Below are positions 12,776-14,822 of a stretch of DNA of 14,822 bases, in pieces. A model generated the notes under the pieces. That model worked only from the letters and a program-made list of their open reading frames with translations. It was not told the DNA's origin and searched no databases. The DNA is taken from positions 1 through 14,822 of the forward strand of contig JAISWN010000390.1 of assembly GCA_031271075.1 (NCBI GenBank), in the 5' to 3' direction. The first letter of the stretch is position 1. The number at the start of each line of letters is the position of its first letter. Origin of the DNA: Treponema sp. Its GTDB lineage: Bacteria; Spirochaetota; Spirochaetia; Treponematales; Breznakiellaceae. A program made the position numbers and the translations under genes.

Positions 12776-13486
12776 TTACCAAACACGGGGCGCCGAATCC
12801 GGCTCGCTTACCTTTACGTCCTCCCCGGACGGCTCTATCACGTAAAATCCTCTCTCCAGCGCGTACTCCCGCTCCCCTTCATTCACCACCGTCGCAGCCA
12901 TCGCCCCAAAATATTCCCGCCCGTCCCCATGCAGATCCGCGTAGCTCCTCAGCTTTTCCATCCGCCTGATGTGGTTATCCACATCGGCCTTCTGGAGTTT
13001 CGCCTTTACTTCTACCGCCATCGCCTGGGTGCCGTTCTCCAAAAAAGCGTCTATTTCCGCGTGTATGTTATGCTTTTCGTTTTTTATTTTCCGGTTGCGG
13101 CTAATCGCTCCAAAATCAAAGCCGAACTGTTTGAACTTTTCGGGCAGACCGGGGATCAGCGTGTGCTCGGCCTCATCGCCGAACTTGTTACCCAGGTCGC
13201 CGACTATGCGCTGGGTCTCCTTGAGGGCGGCCTCGGTCTCCGCGTGGGCTTTCTGGGTCTCCTTGATGGCGGCTTCCGTCTCCGCGTGGGCCTTTTTAAG
13301 GGCGGCCTGGGTCTCTTTAAGGGCGGCCTGGGTCTCCTTGATGGCGGCCTCCGTCTCTTTGTGCGCCTTACCAATCTCGTTTATGGTCGCCCATACGTCA
13401 TCTAAGGTCACCTTTTTAGCCTTTTTAAGGGCAGGCTCTTTGGCGGTCTTCACGGTCCCTTTCGTTGTTGTCCTGGCTGCGGGCAT
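12776..13486 (-). CDS. Coiled-coil protein with PD-(D/E)XK-like C-terminal domain
   Basis: The 236-residue protein has a basic Ala/Lys/Thr-rich N-terminus (1-27), then VTLDDVWATINEIGKAHKE. A repetitive heptad-like coiled coil follows (about 42-92, units such as KETQAAL and AHAETEA), then a C-terminal domain. That domain holds EIDAFLENGTQAMAVEVKAK (Asp146, Glu159, Lys161), spaced like a PD-(D/E)XK nuclease core, followed by the helix VDNHIRRMEKLRSYAD and strands ending in FYVIEPSG. I recall similar proteins (DUF3782-type) as multi-copy in treponemes and cyanobacteria, with no established function. ATG at 13486 has a strong GGAGGAGG upstream. It lies outside the ribosomal operon, with non-coding gaps on both sides. 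A role in DNA cleavage or defence is possible but unproven. Confidence 0.75.
   Translation of the reverse strand: MPAARTTTKGTVKTAKEPALKKAKKVTLDDVWATINEIGKAHKETEAAIKETQAALKETQAALKKAHAETEAAIKETQKAHAETEAALKETQRIVGDLGNKFGDEAEHTLIPGLPEKFKQFGFDFGAISRNRKIKNEKHNIHAEIDAFLENGTQAMAVEVKAKLQKADVDNHIRRMEKLRSYADLHGDGREYFGAMAATVVNEGEREYALERGFYVIEPSGEDVKVSEPDSAPRVW
13211..13363 (-). repeat. In-frame tandem repeat coding for the coiled coil
   Basis: DNA for residues about 42-92 of the preceding protein is built from near-identical 21 nt units (7 residues, KETQAAL type) mixed with an alternative AHAETEA unit. Several neighbouring units share long exact matches, so copy number could change by slippage or recombination while staying in frame. 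Confidence 0.8.
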
Positions 13487-13549
13487 AAGCCCCTCCTCCT
13501 AAAAAAATACCTGACGCCGCCTGATGCGCCGCCGCTTATGCTAAACCGG

Positions 13550-13588
13550 GTATGAGCGCAAAGCGCTATAACACTTCTTTTTTATAGC
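13550..13588. repeat. Overlapping small inverted repeats upstream of the coiled-coil gene
   Basis: AGCGC-AAA-GCGCT (13555-13567) overlaps a second inverted repeat, GCTATAA (13565-13571) with TTATAGC (13582-13588). They lie 70-100 bp upstream of the start at 13486 in a 249 bp non-coding gap and could be an operator or weak structure. No clear promoter hexamers and no gene were found in 13487-13735. Confidence 0.5.
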
Positions 13589-13735
13589 ATACTGAGGCTT
13601 TCGGCATTGGTAAAGACGGACGGAGGGCATCGGCGTTTGCTTTTTCTACTCTATCTTCGACCGTGAGCCGAAGGTTCGATTCGTCTTGGCGGTTAAATTC
13701 TTACAAGGTCAAGGTATGGATATTACGCGAATCAA

Positions 13736-14413
13736 CTAGTTTGGCGCCCACGCCATCGTTTCAAGCACCGATGAACTACAGCTATCGTTATGGATTGAAA
13801 CAAATAACAGCGGGGTATAGGTTATAAGCGGCGGCGGGACCAGGAACATCCATACCTGGTGATACCACGGCATATCCCTGACATGGGAAGCGCCGAAAAA
13901 GGTGTAACCCTTATTCAGCCTTTTAAGGATATTCTGTACCGTCTGTACGGTGTCCAAAGATGTTTCGCCCTGGGGCCCCTGGTATTCTTCCACATCCCAG
14001 GGATTATCCCCAGATAGATACATGCTGTAAGAATCTATATCTGTTGGCGCATCAAGCATCCAGGAGCCGTCCTGCTCAGACCCCTTGGGAGTTGCCGTAA
14101 AAACAAGGGTATGCTCCATCTCCCCGTCTTTAAAGAACACGTAAAAACTATGGAAAACGAAAAGGTTTTTTTTGGTATTAACGGAATACGCTTTCCTGTT
14201 GTATGCCTTAATCTCATATCTTTCTGAAGAATCCAAAACGTCCTGCAAATATTCCCTTGCCCGGCCGGTATTGGAGGGGTCGCCCCGCATAATATTTTCG
14301 GGCGTATTGTTCAGGTCCTTATTGGCCTGAATTGAAGCGCAGCCGGTAAATAACGATAAAGAAACTGTTGCCGCCAGAACGGTGATGATCCCAAAGCTGT
14401 TTCTCCGCTTCAT
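13736..14413 (-). CDS. Predicted lipoprotein of unknown function
   Basis: The 225-residue protein has a clear type II signal: basic start MKRRNSF, a hydrophobic stretch IITVLAATVSLSLFTG and a lipobox ending at Cys25 (LFTGC|A). It should be exported and lipid-anchored. The mature part begins with a polar linker (SIQANKDLNNTPEN). A mixed domain follows with GRAREYLQDVLDSSERYEIK, aromatic strands (FVFHSFYVFFKDGEMEHTLVF), a Trp/Tyr/Asp-rich middle and a proline-rich hydrophobic stretch near 192-206 (VPPPLITYTPLLF) before a Ser/Cys-containing tail. I recognise no family. ATG at 14413 has AAGGAG 7 nt upstream. A 51 bp palindrome lies 40 bp upstream of the start. It is monocistronic as far as visible. 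Confidence 0.8.
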   Translation of the reverse strand: MKRRNSFGIITVLAATVSLSLFTGCASIQANKDLNNTPENIMRGDPSNTGRAREYLQDVLDSSERYEIKAYNRKAYSVNTKKNLFVFHSFYVFFKDGEMEHTLVFTATPKGSEQDGSWMLDAPTDIDSYSMYLSGDNPWDVEEYQGPQGETSLDTVQTVQNILKRLNKGYTFFGASHVRDMPWYHQVWMFLVPPPLITYTPLLFVSIHNDSCSSSVLETMAWAPN

Positions 14414-14452
14414 TCCAAAACTCCTTGTGCTGATAATTTTTTATAAGTATCT

Positions 14453-14503
14453 ATTCAGCCATAGCTAATTCCTTATATTATAAGGAATTAGCTATGGCTG
14501 AAT
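14453..14503. repeat. 51 bp palindrome (25 bp perfect arms, 1 nt centre)
   Basis: 14453-14477 and 14479-14503 are perfect reverse complements around a single T at 14478. The arms run ATTCAGCCATAGC... inward to CCTTATA. The centre contains TATAAT on the minus strand (14482-14477). It lies 40 bp upstream of the lipoprotein start and could be an operator, a cruciform, a tiny mobile element or a 5' UTR hairpin. A TTAGCT/TATAAA pair with 17 nt spacing toward the lipoprotein uses part of one arm but is weak. Confidence 0.95.
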
Positions 14504-14703
14504 TTGCAGAATTTAGGGAATTTTTTTGGAATTTTGCTCTAAATGGCCCAAATATTCCTTGAAATGGGGGTTTCCTGTATATTTCTGGCTAAATAGTTAC
14601 TTTTTTGATAATTTTTATAAGGCCGCCGGCATGATCCCTAAACCCATAGCCGCCGGGGGCCGAATCCGCCGGGGCGGCCTAATGGAAAGGCCGGGGGATA
14701 TGC
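14504..14703. other. Non-coding stretch between palindrome and right repeat
   Basis: 14504-14620 is strongly AT-rich with T-runs. 14620-14697 switches abruptly to GC-rich with overlapping hairpins (GCCGCC at 14648-14653 can pair with GGCGGC at 14674-14679; CCGCC-GG-GGCGG inside). A short frame (14526-14717) exists but has no ribosome binding site and runs into the repeat, so I do not call it a gene. Bases 14698-14705 and 14707-14714 repeat ATATGCAC across the repeat boundary. Confidence 0.6.
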
Positions 14704-14724
14704 ACCATATGCACTAACTTAGAT

Positions 14725-14753
14725 TTGACAAGCCTTTGATTTGATGATATACT
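14725..14753 (+). promoter_or_regulatory. Sigma70-type promoter of the right repeated ORF
   Basis: TTGACA (14725-14730), 17 nt spacer, TATACT (14748-14753). The hexamers are near consensus with ideal spacing, 25 nt upstream of the ATG at 14779. It is the mirror copy of the promoter at 98-70. Confidence 0.75.
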
Positions 14754-14778
14754 GCAAAAAACACCGGAGGTTTGTAGT

Positions 14779-14822
14779 ATGATGCCATCGATAGCCCAGT
14801 TACTGCCGCTGCTCGGAGAGGA
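14779..14822 (+). CDS. 5' fragment of repeated ORF (probable IS/transposase gene), runs off the right end
   Basis: GGAGG (14766-14770) lies 8 nt before ATG at 14779. The readable product is MMPSIAQLLPLLGE, identical to the left copy. Only the first 14 residues are inside the window, so the family cannot be named. Confidence 0.6.
   Translation, partial: MMPSIAQLLPLLGE

Larger units (their letters stand above)
14704..14822. repeat. Terminal inverted repeat, right copy (119 bp)
   Basis: This is the exact reverse complement of 1-119. It contains the promoter, ribosome binding site and first codons of the same repeated ORF, here reading rightward out of the window. Confidence 0.95.

Noticed and set aside
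12929..13502. Plus-strand repetitive open frames opposite the coiled-coil gene
   Set aside because: The Gly/Leu- and Ala/Ser-rich repeats are mirror images of the heptad-repeat codons. The minus-strand gene has a strong ribosome binding site and a sensible domain layout.
13650..13682. Possible further copy of the GAACC/GGTTC hairpin repeat
   Set aside because: Only the GAAGGTTCG part resembles the others. Arms do not pair well and flanks do not match the 42 bp repeat.
14526..14717. 63-codon plus-strand open frame near the right end
   Set aside because: There is no ribosome binding site, composition is split between AT-rich and GC-rich halves, and the frame runs across the boundary of the terminal repeat.

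Overview
The window reads as a spirochaete chromosome segment, most likely a GC-rich Treponema-like organism. This rests on remembered gene order and protein style (spirochaete-type operon content, lipoprotein, Arg/Gly-rich linkers); no database search was possible. Nearly every gene lies on the minus strand. Both ends carry the same 119 bp sequence in inverted orientation (1-119 and 14704-14822). Each copy holds a strong promoter, a ribosome binding site and the first codons of an outward-facing ORF. The window is therefore bounded by two copies of a multi-copy element, probably an insertion sequence, or by the point where an assembler stopped inside one.

Region by region, left to right. 120-708 is a broken, frameshifted gene remnant on the plus strand, cut at its 5' side by the left repeat. 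709-945 holds a strong minus-strand terminator and small repeats. 946-4367 is a minus-strand unit of a BcgI-like (type IIB/IIG) restriction-modification pair (A = nuclease plus methyltransferase, B = specificity subunit) followed by luxS. The R-M genes are visibly more AT-rich than everything around them. 42 bp imperfect direct repeats (707-748 and 4452-4493) bracket this unit, each next to a minus-strand terminator.

4528-12383 is one long, tightly packed minus-strand gene cluster. In transcription order it is rpsP, khpA, rimM, trmD, rplS, a FliK-like gene, a FlhB-C-terminal-like gene, an HD-GYP gene, yraN, a small unknown, a zinc-ribbon unknown, a GAF-GGDEF diguanylate cyclase and mtnN. Most junctions overlap or nearly touch, so translational coupling is likely. 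The core order (rpsP-khpA-rimM-trmD-rplS followed by FliK-like and FlhB-like genes) parallels the Bacillus rpsP-ylqC-rimM-trmD-rplS-ylqG-ylqH neighbourhood. 12776-13486 is a coiled-coil protein with a PD-(D/E)XK-like C-terminus, and 13736-14413 is a lipoprotein with a 51 bp palindrome upstream of it.

How the genes may work together. The ribosomal and tRNA/rRNA maturation genes form a growth-linked operon. It also carries a c-di-GMP synthase and a probably altered c-di-GMP phosphodiesterase beside flagellar-export-like genes. MtnN and LuxS are consecutive steps that clear S-adenosylhomocysteine, the by-product of SAM-dependent methylation. The methyltransferase-bearing R-M system sits exactly between them, which is the most interesting arrangement in the window.
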